Positions 1 to 5,389 are shown, numbered from the stretch's first letter. The stretch is 5,488 nt of DNA from Bacillota bacterium (GCA_023421115.1 JAEZUI010000227.1:1-5488); one strand, 5' to 3'. Program-made: numbers and translations. Notes: generated by a model not told the origin, from the letters alone.

Positions 1-15
1 CTGTCCCGAGACGCT

Positions 16-39
16 AAAAATGCCATCCGTGGCATTTTT
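16..39. terminator. Short symmetric hairpin, possible intrinsic terminator
   Basis: A perfect 9-bp stem, AAAAATGCC (16-24) with GGCATTTTT (31-39), encloses the 6-nt loop ATCCGT. The A/T tracts lie inside the stem, so it could end transcription in either direction. Its partner gene probably lies left of the window. It has no gene next to it inside the window, so its use is inferred. Confidence 0.5.
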
Positions 40-100
40 GCTTCAAATTATCAAGCTTTCGGCAACAGCTTCTAATGCTCAGGTCAAGTAATTGCGTCAT

Positions 101-129
101 TTGACACTAAAACAAGTTTACACTTTAAT
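101..129 (+). promoter_or_regulatory. Predicted sigma-A promoter facing right
   Basis: The -35 box TTGACA (101-106) matches the consensus exactly. A 17-nt spacer separates it from TTTAAT (124-129), which differs from TATAAT at one base. The predicted start is near 136. No sizeable gene follows before the terminator at 343-378, so it would make a short RNA or express the small frame at 187-276. Confidence 0.5.
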
Positions 130-186
130 TAGGTTGTTTTTTGCTATTTTATTGTTATCGCTTTTTAGTGAGGGATTTAATATATT

Positions 187-276
187 ATGGTTTTTTCTTT
201 AGCAATAAAAATACCCTCCTTGGTTTACATAATGTATAATTATACACTACTTTCCTCCTTAAAATATTCCTGTTAA
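187..276 (+). CDS. Candidate 29-residue hydrophobic peptide
   Basis: An ATG frame of 29 codons ends in TAA. It lies about 50 nt after the predicted start of the 101-129 promoter and about 12 nt after a GAGGG motif (170-174), which is a rather long spacing. The peptide starts MVFSLAIKIPSLVYIM and is rich in Leu, Ile, Val and Phe, with a Cys at the end, so it could insert in a membrane. No family is recognised. The frame overlaps a palindrome and two antisense AAGGAGG motifs, so coding is doubtful; a non-coding RNA is an equal alternative. Confidence 0.2.
   Translation: MVFSLAIKIPSLVYIMYNYTLLSSLKYSC
233..246. repeat. 14-bp perfect palindrome, possible operator
   Basis: TGTATAATTATACA is a perfect inverted repeat with no loop. 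Its size and symmetry fit a dimeric repressor site (GntR-type operators can look like this), but no such regulator is in the window. It lies inside the possible rightward transcript, about 100 nt after its predicted start. Confidence 0.3.
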
Positions 277-342
277 GGTTAAGAGACTCGACAAAAGTCT
301 CAAGGCATTGAGCTCCTTCACTTTGTTCGAAAGTGGCAAAAC

Positions 343-378
343 AAAAACTCATTGCCTGTTAGAAAGCAATGAGTTTTT
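343..378 (-). terminator. Strong intrinsic terminator after the amidase gene
   Basis: A perfect 13-bp stem, AAAAACTCATTGC (343-355) with GCAATGAGTTTTT (366-378), encloses a 10-nt loop. On the minus strand it starts 14 nt after the amidase stop codon and runs into a T-rich tail, so it should end that transcript. Because A and T tracts flank both sides, it can also stop a rightward transcript. Confidence 0.85.
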
Positions 379-392
379 ATACCACTTCATTT

Positions 393-1115
393 TTAATTCC
401 CGTAATAATTTATTATTCCCTCTTTAATAGCTAAGGCGAGTTTATCCTGATATTCAACATTTGCAAGTTTCTTCTCCTCTTGTGCATTTGATAAAAAGCC
501 GCACTCGACAATTACCGTTGGAGTCTTTATGTTTTTCAGTATAATAATTTCTGCTTTTTTAAGCATTGCCTCCCTCTTATTGTCCGGGTCCACATTTTCT
601 CTCAAGGATTTTTGTATCAATTCAGCCGCTGTCTTGCTTTCAGGCGAATCAGGTGGAAAGAATACTTGTGCCCCAAAGTACTTTTCCTGCGGGAATTTAT
701 TTAAGTGAATACTTACAACAAGATCTGCCCCAGATTCATCCATTATTTTTTTCCTTCGGATTAAATCCTGTTTTCTTTTCTGTGTAACACTTGTTGTGCC
801 TTCCGCATATTTAAGGGTGTCATCTTCTCTTGTCATAATAATAGTATAGTTTTCTGCTTCAAGCAATTCTTTTACTTTTGAAGCGATATAAAAGTTTATT
901 TCTTTTTCTCTGACACCATTGAATTCACTTACAGCCCCTGGATCTTCTCCTCCATGTCCGGCGTCTAGAATTACAATTTTGTTTTTAGGCGTATTATTCG
1001 TTACATTTATCGTTGGAGGATTAACTCCAGTAACAAGTCCAAAAGTTGCGAATGCAATTGCAATAAGTACTACTACTGCTAAAACTAGCTTTTCCCTTCT
1101 CAGTATCAAAATCAT
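393..1115 (-). CDS. cwlD: N-acetylmuramoyl-L-alanine amidase, CwlD-type (germination-specific)
   Basis: A zinc amidase of the Amidase_3 family that cleaves the bond between muramic acid and L-alanine in peptidoglycan. CwlD acts on the spore cortex, where it starts muramic-delta-lactam formation, the mark read by germination lytic enzymes. The 240-residue length fits CwlD (about 237). An N-terminal membrane anchor or signal (about 10-30) is followed by the catalytic domain (about 46-238). The expected ligand and catalytic residues are all present: H54 (DAGHGG), E70 (REKEIN), H137 (SIHLN) and E204 (VECGFLSN). The CwlD-like EGT...RK..DL..R and GAQ.FF blocks are also visible. The ATG at 1115 has an AGGGGG site 8 nt upstream. 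No cell-wall-binding repeats are present. The gene lies 93 nt after the secreted-protein gene on the same strand with no clear terminator between, so read-through is possible. A general Amidase_3 wall hydrolase is the alternative. Confidence 0.88.
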   Translation of the reverse strand: MILILRREKLVLAVVVLIAIAFATFGLVTGVNPPTINVTNNTPKNKIVILDAGHGGEDPGAVSEFNGVREKEINFYIASKVKELLEAENYTIIMTREDDTLKYAEGTTSVTQKRKQDLIRRKKIMDESGADLVVSIHLNKFPQEKYFGAQVFFPPDSPESKTAAELIQKSLRENVDPDNKREAMLKKAEIIILKNIKTPTVIVECGFLSNAQEEKKLANVEYQDKLALAIKEGIINYYGN

Positions 1116-1208
1116 AGGTGCTTCCCCCTGTATATGAATCTACAATTAACATATTCAAATACAGTTTGACCATATGCAAACAAACTACACCCAATTTTCC
1201 TAAAAGCT

Positions 1209-1646
1209 TTATCTAAACCTATACCATGAAAAATGTTTTGCAGCTATGGTCTCATTCTTTACACTTACAAATATGTTTTCATCTAATACTTCATCATACA
1301 AATAGCCTTTATATTTATTTACCTTAATCAATACGGGTTTGAGGAAATTATTTGTATCTGGAGTTGCTTCTATTCCGACTTCGCCGTCTCTAGCGCAAAC
1401 CCTCAATGTAAAGGTCTTAGGATACTGATCAGCTGGAAGGAAGTTCTTTTTAAAATCAACTGTAACAAAACCAACCTCAAAACTGCCACCCTCTTCAGTA
1501 ACAGTAACAGTTCTTTCAAAAATCATATTATCCGTTGCACTGTATGAAGTTATGTAATTATCATTGTGTCCCTGTGCTGCTAACGCAGGTACTCCAGATA
1601 TCAACAATACAGCCAGTATCAACCCTGATAGAAACTTTTTAAACAT
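1209..1646 (-). CDS. Small secreted protein of unknown family, behind a sigma-54 promoter
   Basis: A 145-residue protein that I do not recognise. The N-terminus is a clear signal peptide: basic MFKK, a hydrophobic core (about 6-20) and a likely signal peptidase I site after ALAA (24). The mature chain of about 121 residues alternates short hydrophobic and polar stretches (RTVTVTEEGG, FEVGFVTVDF, FTLRVCARDG), which suggests a beta-sandwich. It has one Cys (C84), ends in the aromatic segment FSWYRFR, and shows no wall-anchor motif, SLH repeat or catalytic motif. The ATG at 1646 is supported by AAGGAGGT (1655-1662) at 8-nt spacing. A consensus sigma-54 promoter lies 64 nt upstream of the start codon, and a sigma-54 activator is encoded divergently, so expression is probably tightly switched. 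The amidase gene follows on the same strand. Function is unknown. Confidence 0.85.
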   Translation of the reverse strand: MFKKFLSGLILAVLLISGVPALAAQGHNDNYITSYSATDNMIFERTVTVTEEGGSFEVGFVTVDFKKNFLPADQYPKTFTLRVCARDGEVGIEATPDTNNFLKPVLIKVNKYKGYLYDEVLDENIFVSVKNETIAAKHFSWYRFR

Positions 1647-1709
1647 AAATTGTTACCTCCTTATTATTTACCTTATAGCTCAAACAACATTGTTATCACT
1701 ATATTAAAA

Positions 1710-1725
1710 TGCAAGAATGGTGCCA
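1710..1725 (-). promoter_or_regulatory. Sigma-54 (-24/-12) promoter of the secreted-protein gene
   Basis: On the minus strand the sequence reads TGGCAC-CATTC-TTGCA, matching the sigma-54 consensus TGGCAC-N5-TTGCW at every defined position. The invariant GG (1724-1723) and GC (1712-1711) are exactly 10 nt apart. The predicted start is near 1699, leaving a leader of about 53 nt that contains the AAGGAGGT site of the 145-residue protein. Sigma-54 promoters are inactive without an AAA+ activator, and one is encoded next door in the opposite direction. Confidence 0.85.
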
Positions 1726-1794
1726 AACTCATTGTAATTATGTAAACAAATAAAAGTTAGTAATATATGCCTAGTAATAAACAATTTTTCATAG

Positions 1795-1892
1795 TACCCA
1801 TTACCCAGGACAGTGTAGTTTATTGTATGCTTATGGTAAAGCGGTAATTACCTTCCTATAGGTATTAAAATACTCCCCTTAGCCAATGTACC
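1795..1892. promoter_or_regulatory. Cluster of GGTA/TACC half-sites, candidate enhancer (UAS)
   Basis: TACC or GGTA occurs at 1795, 1802, 1835, 1843, 1849, 1861 and 1889, with one more at 1921. GGTAATTACC (1843-1852) is a perfect palindrome, and GTATT-AA-AATAC (1862-1873) is a second dyad. TACC-CA-TTACC (1795-1805) is nearly the inverse of GGTAA-AGC-GGTA (1835-1846). The core lies about 96-153 bp upstream of the predicted sigma-54 start, the usual distance for sites bound by Fis-type activators. Binding by the neighbouring activator is inferred. Confidence 0.4.
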
Positions 1893-1961
1893 TATTTTTA
1901 TATAAACATATATTTTTTTATACCGATATATAAATTATAAAAATAAAATAGAGGTGTATCT

Positions 1962-2912
1962 ATGCAGCAAAACACATTATTTGAAAATTTCAATATAATA
2001 GGCTCAAATACCAATAAATATATAGACCGCTTCAAGAATATACTCAATATCAATTCAAGTGTATTGATTACTGGAGAAACTGGCACAGGGAAGGAACTGA
2101 TCGCACGATGGATACACTTTAATGATTATAAAAGAAATAAACTGCCTTTTGTAAAGATAACAATACCGAATATTAGCGAAAACATTTTTGAGAGTGAACT
2201 TTTCGGGTATGAAAAAGGTGCCTTTACTGGAGCAATAAGCTCAAAAAAAGGGCTGATAGAAGTCGCTGAAGACGGCACTATATTCTTAGACGAAATTGAA
2301 AACGCCTCCCCCTCAATACAAAGCAAACTATTACAGTTATTAGAGGACAGATTGTACAGAAAGGTTGGAGACACGGAATATAAAAAAACCAACGCACGAT
2401 TTGTTATTGCCACTAATAAAGACCTTTACACCGAAGTACAAGCCAACCATTTTCGATCTGACTTATTCTACAGACTAGCCGTGATAGAAGTAAAACTTCC
2501 GCCCCTAAGGGAAAGGGGGTTGGATATAATTGAGATCGCTAACCATTACATAGAAAAATACTCCAATGAAACAAGTATTCATGTAAACCAGCTTCATGAT
2601 AGTGCGTTTAAACCTTTATCATCCTACAGTTGGCCGGGAAACATAAGAGAACTGAAAAATTTTATTGAAAGGTCTGTTATATTTACAGAGAGTAAAAATC
2701 TAGATTTATCAACCCTTCCAAAAGATACGTTAATACAGTCCGACAGCTCTATAATGTTTAACTATAAAGACTATATCAGGAATAAAGAGTATGAACTAAT
2801 TTTTAATGCCCTCAAAAGGTGCAATTGGAATGTTGAGCAAACGGCGAAACTTATTGATATGTCAATACCCTTTGTGTACAAAAAAATAAAGGAGTTACAT
2901 ATAAGAATCTAG
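1962..2912 (+). CDS. Sigma-54-dependent transcriptional activator (AAA+ and Fis HTH only)
   Basis: A bacterial enhancer-binding protein that uses ATP hydrolysis to remodel sigma-54 RNA polymerase into the open complex. The AAA+ domain starts almost at the N-terminus. It has Walker A GETGTGKE (38-45), the sigma-54-contacting loop GAFTGA (86-91), Walker B GTIFLDEI (105-112, D110/E111), sensor I near IATNKDL (149-155), arginine-finger candidates R165 and R171, and sensor II in WPGNIREL (224-231). A Fis-type helix-turn-helix covers about 280-315 (WNVEQTAKLIDMS...VYKKIKEL). All motifs are intact, so it should be active. At 316 residues it has no receiver, PAS, GAF or PTS domain, the layout of PspF; activity must be set by a partner protein, by its level, or not at all. 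The ATG at 1962 follows GAGGTG by 5 nt. The divergent sigma-54 promoter at 1710-1725 is its likely target. A specific gene name is not justified. Confidence 0.93.
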   Translation: MQQNTLFENFNIIGSNTNKYIDRFKNILNINSSVLITGETGTGKELIARWIHFNDYKRNKLPFVKITIPNISENIFESELFGYEKGAFTGAISSKKGLIEVAEDGTIFLDEIENASPSIQSKLLQLLEDRLYRKVGDTEYKKTNARFVIATNKDLYTEVQANHFRSDLFYRLAVIEVKLPPLRERGLDIIEIANHYIEKYSNETSIHVNQLHDSAFKPLSSYSWPGNIRELKNFIERSVIFTESKNLDLSTLPKDTLIQSDSSIMFNYKDYIRNKEYELIFNALKRCNWNVEQTAKLIDMSIPFVYKKIKELHIRI

Positions 2913-2937
2913 CTCAATGCATATTCAAACCACAATA

Positions 2938-3597
2938 TCAATACTTTATTTTGAGCTTAATTACTCCTTCATCAAGTAATTTTTGCCTAAGTGTTCTCCC
3001 ATCTTGTTTATATGGAGTGGAAAATGCAGCATAAGAAATTCCAACCATCAGATCCCTATTAATAGCTTCATCTTTTGAAAGCATTTCGCGCAAACCCTGT
3101 ACAACACCACTTAATTCACAAAACAAATTAACCGATTGGTTAAAGTCAAAATCATGCCCAAGAGCGTTTAGGATCATTGTACAATACATTTTCGAAGATA
3201 ACATTTCCTTTGGCTTTATAGTATAATCAGTATATCCCTTTACCAATCCTAATTTTACTGCATAGGCTACTTGATTTTTTGCCCAAACTGATATCTGACT
3301 GCTATCTGTAAAATCACTTAATAATTGGCTAATTTCTGAGTCACTTAAATTCATTGCATTTTTTTCCTCATTCAAAAATCTTAGCAGCATTATAATTCCA
3401 GTTTCTCTGTCAGCAAGCATTTCAAGACCCGGCTCATATGAAATAGACGATAGGCCTTTATATAAGCCACAATCATATAATTGCTCTGCCTCCCCTTCAA
3501 AACTGTATATATCTGCAAATATAACCATAGGACTCAATGATATGATTATCAAAACTAATGTTGTAATTATTAGATTCCTAAATACCTCTTTTTTCAT
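2938..3597 (-). CDS. Small exported protein with degenerate S-layer homology (SLH) repeats
   Basis: A 219-residue protein. A signal peptide (basic MKKEVFRN, hydrophobic core about 9-26, possible cleavage near IFAD) is followed by three SLH-like segments. The first is about 37-76 (AEQLYDCGLYKG...REtGIIMLLRFL), the second about 96-147 (WAKNQVAYAVKLGLVKGYTDYTIKP...MYCTMILNALG), and the third is weak, about 165-213 (EAINRDLMVGISYAAF...LLDEGVI). SLH domains usually bind secondary wall polymers and tether proteins to the cell surface. Here almost nothing but SLH-like sequence is present, so it may be a short surface protein or an adaptor. I prefer the ATG at 3597: AGGAG (3608-3612) is 10 nt upstream, whereas the in-frame GTG at 3606 lies 1 nt from it. 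It is convergent with the sigma-54 activator, 25 nt away, with no clear terminator between. Confidence 0.8.
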   Translation of the reverse strand: MKKEVFRNLIITTLVLIIISLSPMVIFADIYSFEGEAEQLYDCGLYKGLSSISYEPGLEMLADRETGIIMLLRFLNEEKNAMNLSDSEISQLLSDFTDSSQISVWAKNQVAYAVKLGLVKGYTDYTIKPKEMLSSKMYCTMILNALGHDFDFNQSVNLFCELSGVVQGLREMLSKDEAINRDLMVGISYAAFSTPYKQDGRTLRQKLLDEGVIKLKIKY

Positions 3598-3630
3598 TTC
3601 TATCACACTCCTAACTTTATCTACACATTA

Positions 3631-3660
3631 ATTATATATATTTTAGTGTATAGAAAGCAA
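3631..3660 (-). promoter_or_regulatory. Predicted sigma-A promoter of the SLH gene
   Basis: On the minus strand, TATAAT (3636-3631) matches the -10 consensus exactly. TTGCTT (3660-3655) sits 18 nt upstream as a weak -35 box. The predicted start is near 3625, giving a leader of about 28 nt. The palindrome TCTTATAAGA at 3671-3680 lies just upstream and could be a regulator site. Confidence 0.5.
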
Positions 3661-3806
3661 ATAATTTAATTCTTATAAGATGTGATCTATTTAGAACTAT
3701 TTAATCTCCATTTTCTTTAAATTTTAAAGAATAAGAGTTTCCTGTTATAAGACTATTATAAAATGCAGTGATAGAATATACAAAAATATTTTACAAAGCT
3801 AAAACA

Positions 3807-3859
3807 CCTTGGTTAGTCGTCTAGGATCCCAAGGCATTTAAAACGAAAAATAATTTTCG
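3807..3859. other. Pair of adjacent hairpins of unknown role
   Basis: CCTTGG (3807-3812) pairs with CCAAGG (3829-3834) around a 16-nt loop that itself contains TAG/CTA (3814-3823). Ten bases later, CGAAAA (3844-3849) pairs with TTTTCG (3854-3859) around ATAA. The first stem is followed on the minus strand by TGTTTTAG, so it could be a weak terminator for a leftward transcript, but none is known to enter. It lies upstream of the rightward promoter. Confidence 0.35.
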
Positions 3860-3902
3860 AAAAGCCAATCAAGTGTGTTATATAGTTATATAGATGAATA
3901 AT

Positions 3903-3932
3903 TTGACAATCTTCGTTATTTATGATTAAAAT
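3903..3932 (+). promoter_or_regulatory. Predicted sigma-A promoter of the wall-protein gene
   Basis: TTGACA (3903-3908) is a perfect -35 box. An 18-nt spacer leads to TAAAAT (3927-3932), one mismatch from TATAAT. The predicted start is near 3939. The leader to the TTG start at 4259 would then be about 320 nt, unusually long, and includes the 22-codon frame at 4143. Confidence 0.55.
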
Positions 3933-4079
3933 ATGATATTATATTACATAATATTGTCATAATAGATAAGTTTTGAATTGAAAGAATTTTCTTTATTTAA
4001 AGGAAAACGTATTAATTGAAGTCGGAAATTTCAAAAAAATTTGCAAACTTATGTAGATAATTAATTTTAATGGGTCGAA

Positions 4080-4097
4080 CAGTGACTTATATCACTG
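4080..4097 (+). other. Leader hairpin CAGTGA/TCACTG
   Basis: A perfect 6-bp stem, CAGTGA (4080-4085) with TCACTG (4092-4097), encloses loop CTTATA. It lies in the predicted leader of the wall-protein gene, 29 nt before the strong ribosome binding site at 4127-4135. No U-tract follows, so it is not a terminator. It could be a processing or protein-binding site, or simply an operator-like dyad. Confidence 0.3.
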
Positions 4098-4142
4098 ATT
4101 TAATACACCAATTATTATTATTCTGCAAGGAGGTGTAATAAA

Positions 4143-4211
4143 ATGTATTTGATATTTGATACGGCATGTAAATCTAATTTTATACCAGTAAATATGATAA
4201 TAGTAATGTAA
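4143..4211 (+). CDS. Candidate 22-residue leader peptide or gene remnant
   Basis: An ATG frame of 22 codons ends in TAA. It is preceded by AAGGAGGTG (4127-4135) at 7-nt spacing, the strongest ribosome binding site in the window and better than that of the large gene downstream. The peptide starts MYLIFDTACK and has no low-complexity run typical of an amino-acid attenuator. Its stop is 47 nt before the TTG of the wall-protein gene, so it could couple or tune that gene's translation. The first seven residues resemble the start of DnaQ-like exonucleases (MYLIFDTE...), so it may be a relic of a deleted gene. That resemblance is short and may be chance. Confidence 0.4.
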   Translation: MYLIFDTACKSNFIPVNMIIVM

Positions 4212-4258
4212 ATTATCTAAGAACAACTAAATTTTTATTTATCGATGGAGGGATAATT

Positions 4259-5365
4259 TTGATTAAAACAAGCAAAGTGATATCAGTAATAATAGTTATT
4301 TCAATGGTATTTTCTTTATTACCAATAAACATATTTGCAGATACAAAAAGTACAAATACTGTTAATAAACAAGAAGGGCAACAAAGCATACAAGATAATT
4401 TTTTAACTTATGATAGCATGAGTCTCGAGAGTTCAAAAGCAGAAATTGTTGGTGAAATAGTTGGAAAAAGAGAAAAAAATGTTAAACATTTTTTAAAAGA
4501 TGATCTGACTTATGAAGCTATTACATATCCTTATCCTGTACATTATAAAGATGGTGATAAATGGAAAGAAATTGACAATTCATTGATAGAAACAAAAGAT
4601 AAAGATATAAATAGTATTCTTGAAAACAAATCCGGAGACTTAAAAATTAATTTTGCAAAAAACTCAAATGCAAAAAAATTAGTAAAAATTCAAAAAGGAA
4701 ATTACCAAATAGCATGGGATATAAATAGTAATATTCAAAATAGCATAGAAAAATATATGAGTGTAACCGATTCTGTATATAAATCAAATAGTGCATTAGT
4801 TACAAAGAATAGTGTGGATGTAAATTTCCGAAATGGAATTTATGATAATGTAATAAGTAAATTATCTAAAAATGAGCAAAAAAGGGTAGCAAAAAATCTT
4901 TTTTCCGATGTTACTTATGAGAATATTTTTAGTAATGTTGACTTACAGTATATAAATGGACCAGAGCAATTAAAAGAGAATATAATTTTGAAAGACAAAA
5001 TTAATAATCCTGTATTTACATTTGAAATTTTAGTCAAAAATTTAAAACTAAGTTTAACGAATGATAACTGTATAATATTTAGCGATGACAAAAATAATGA
5101 AGAAGTATTTAGAATGATTGCACCTTTTATGTATGATAAAAATAATTTAACAAGCAATGATATAAAATTGGTACTTGAAAAAACCAAACAAGGATATAAC
5201 TTGATATTAACCCCTAGTAATGATTGGCTAAATAGTGAGGATATAGTCTATCCTGTAACAATTGATCCAATGGTAATGACTAAAACCGCCGACATTTACG
5301 ATAGCTACGTGGATATGAATAATCCTAATACGAATTATGGTAGTTCACAAAATCTTTATGCGTAA
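4259..5365 (+). CDS. Secreted DNRLRE/RHS-type wall protein, truncated by IS66 insertion
   Basis: The 368-residue N-terminal part of what is normally a very large surface protein. A signal peptide (basic MIKTSK, hydrophobic core about 7-22, likely cleavage after IFA, about 27) is followed by a low-complexity linker. Then comes the N-terminal module seen in clostridial RHS/YD-repeat and DNRLRE proteins (GKREKNVKHFLKDD, YPYPVHYKDGDKWKEIDNSL, YPVTIDP). The last about 27 residues (TADIYDSYVDMNNPNTNYGS...LYA) are the start of a DNRLRE domain, which should continue for well over 100 residues. The frame stops there because an IS66-type terminal repeat begins at 5362: the last Ala codon is GC from the host plus G from the element, and TAA (5363-5365) is element DNA. 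The start is TTG at 4259 with GGAGGG 6 nt upstream. YD repeats and any C-terminal toxin or wall-binding part would lie beyond the insertion, outside the window. The product is probably non-functional. Confidence 0.82.
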   Translation: MIKTSKVISVIIVISMVFSLLPINIFADTKSTNTVNKQEGQQSIQDNFLTYDSMSLESSKAEIVGEIVGKREKNVKHFLKDDLTYEAITYPYPVHYKDGDKWKEIDNSLIETKDKDINSILENKSGDLKINFAKNSNAKKLVKIQKGNYQIAWDINSNIQNSIEKYMSVTDSVYKSNSALVTKNSVDVNFRNGIYDNVISKLSKNEQKRVAKNLFSDVTYENIFSNVDLQYINGPEQLKENIILKDKINNPVFTFEILVKNLKLSLTNDNCIIFSDDKNNEEVFRMIAPFMYDKNNLTSNDIKLVLEKTKQGYNLILTPSNDWLNSEDIVYPVTIDPMVMTKTADIYDSYVDMNNPNTNYGSSQNLYA

Positions 5366-5384
5366 GCGTAAAATACGACCCGTC
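5362..5384. repeat. IS66 terminal inverted repeat
   Basis: The first about 23 bases of the element, beginning GTAAGCG and ending CCCGTC, contain the small dyad CGTA-AAA-TACG (5367-5377). The outer boundary is set by where the DNRLRE coding match stops; the inner limit is approximate because the partner repeat is not in the window. Confidence 0.65.
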
Positions 5385-5389
5385 TACAA

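Larger units (their letters stand above)
1..392. other. Left intergenic region without a large gene
   Basis: No long reading frame is seen on either strand. The stretch holds a 9-bp hairpin (16-39), a sigma-A-like promoter facing right (101-129), a weak small frame (187-276), a 14-bp palindrome (233-246), and hairpins at 283-301 (GAGACT/AGTCTC) and 319-335 (CACTTT/AAAGTG). The amidase terminator (343-378) closes it. The minus strand also shows two Shine-Dalgarno-like AAGGAGG motifs (about 254-260 and 215-221), each followed only by very short frames. A rightward transcript from about 136 to 380 would be a structured RNA of about 240 nt. That is inference from promoter and terminator positions. 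Confidence 0.5.
1647..1961. promoter_or_regulatory. Divergent control region between secreted protein and sigma-54 activator
   Basis: No gene is seen in these 315 bases. Near the left side is a minus-strand sigma-54 promoter (1710-1725). The middle carries many GGTA/TACC half-sites (about 1795-1924), including the palindrome GGTAATTACC. The octamer TAGTAATA occurs twice, at 1758-1765 and 1772-1779. On the right, an AT-rich segment leads to the activator's ribosome binding site, GAGGTG (1951-1956), 5 nt before its ATG. No good -35/-10 pair was found for the activator; TATAAA motifs near 1929 and 1936 lack a convincing -35 box. Confidence 0.6.
3598..4258. other. Long intergenic region between the SLH gene and the wall-protein gene
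   Basis: No large gene is seen. From left to right the stretch holds the leftward promoter of the SLH gene (3631-3660), with the 10-bp palindrome TCTTATAAGA (3671-3680) just upstream of its -35 box. Two adjacent hairpins follow (3807-3834 and 3844-3859), then a rightward sigma-A promoter (3903-3932), a leader of about 320 nt with a hairpin (4080-4097), and a 22-codon frame with a strong ribosome binding site (4143-4211). The GGAGGG site of the wall-protein gene is at 4247-4252. I could not match the leader to a known riboswitch class by eye. Confidence 0.55.

Noticed and set aside
185..247. Minus-strand GTG frame of 20 codons after AAGGAGG (254-260)
   Set aside because: It is very short, has no convincing promoter and overlaps a palindrome. 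The peptide looks arbitrary.
319..335. GTTCGAA motif resembling a tRNA T-loop
   Set aside because: The flanking bases do not form a T-arm stem of the right geometry, and no acceptor, D or anticodon arms are present.
566..1137. Open frames on the plus strand opposite the amidase gene
   Set aside because: They lie antisense to a gene with all catalytic residues intact, lack family features and have no ribosome binding sites.
1116..1208. Sporulation sigma-E/G-like motifs before the amidase gene (GAATATG-N13-CATATACA on the minus strand)
   Set aside because: The -10-like part overlaps the Shine-Dalgarno site, so the transcript would start inside or after it. The alternative TGCATA motif has no good -10 partner.
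1719..1740. A plus-strand sigma-54 promoter for autoregulation of the activator
   Set aside because: The GG at 1719-1720 has no GC 10 nt downstream; only the minus-strand reading fits.
1898..2413. Minus-strand open frames opposite the sigma-54 activator
   Set aside because: The plus-strand frame holds every AAA+ motif; the opposite frames show no recognisable domain.
2911..2957. Inverted repeat AGCTCAA/TTGAGCT between the activator and SLH genes as a shared terminator
   Set aside because: The stem is only 7 bp with a 33-nt loop and no T-tract, and one arm lies inside the SLH coding sequence.
4915..5187. Minus-strand 90-codon frame opposite the wall-protein gene
   Set aside because: It is a product of AT-rich antisense sequence, without a ribosome binding site or recognisable features.
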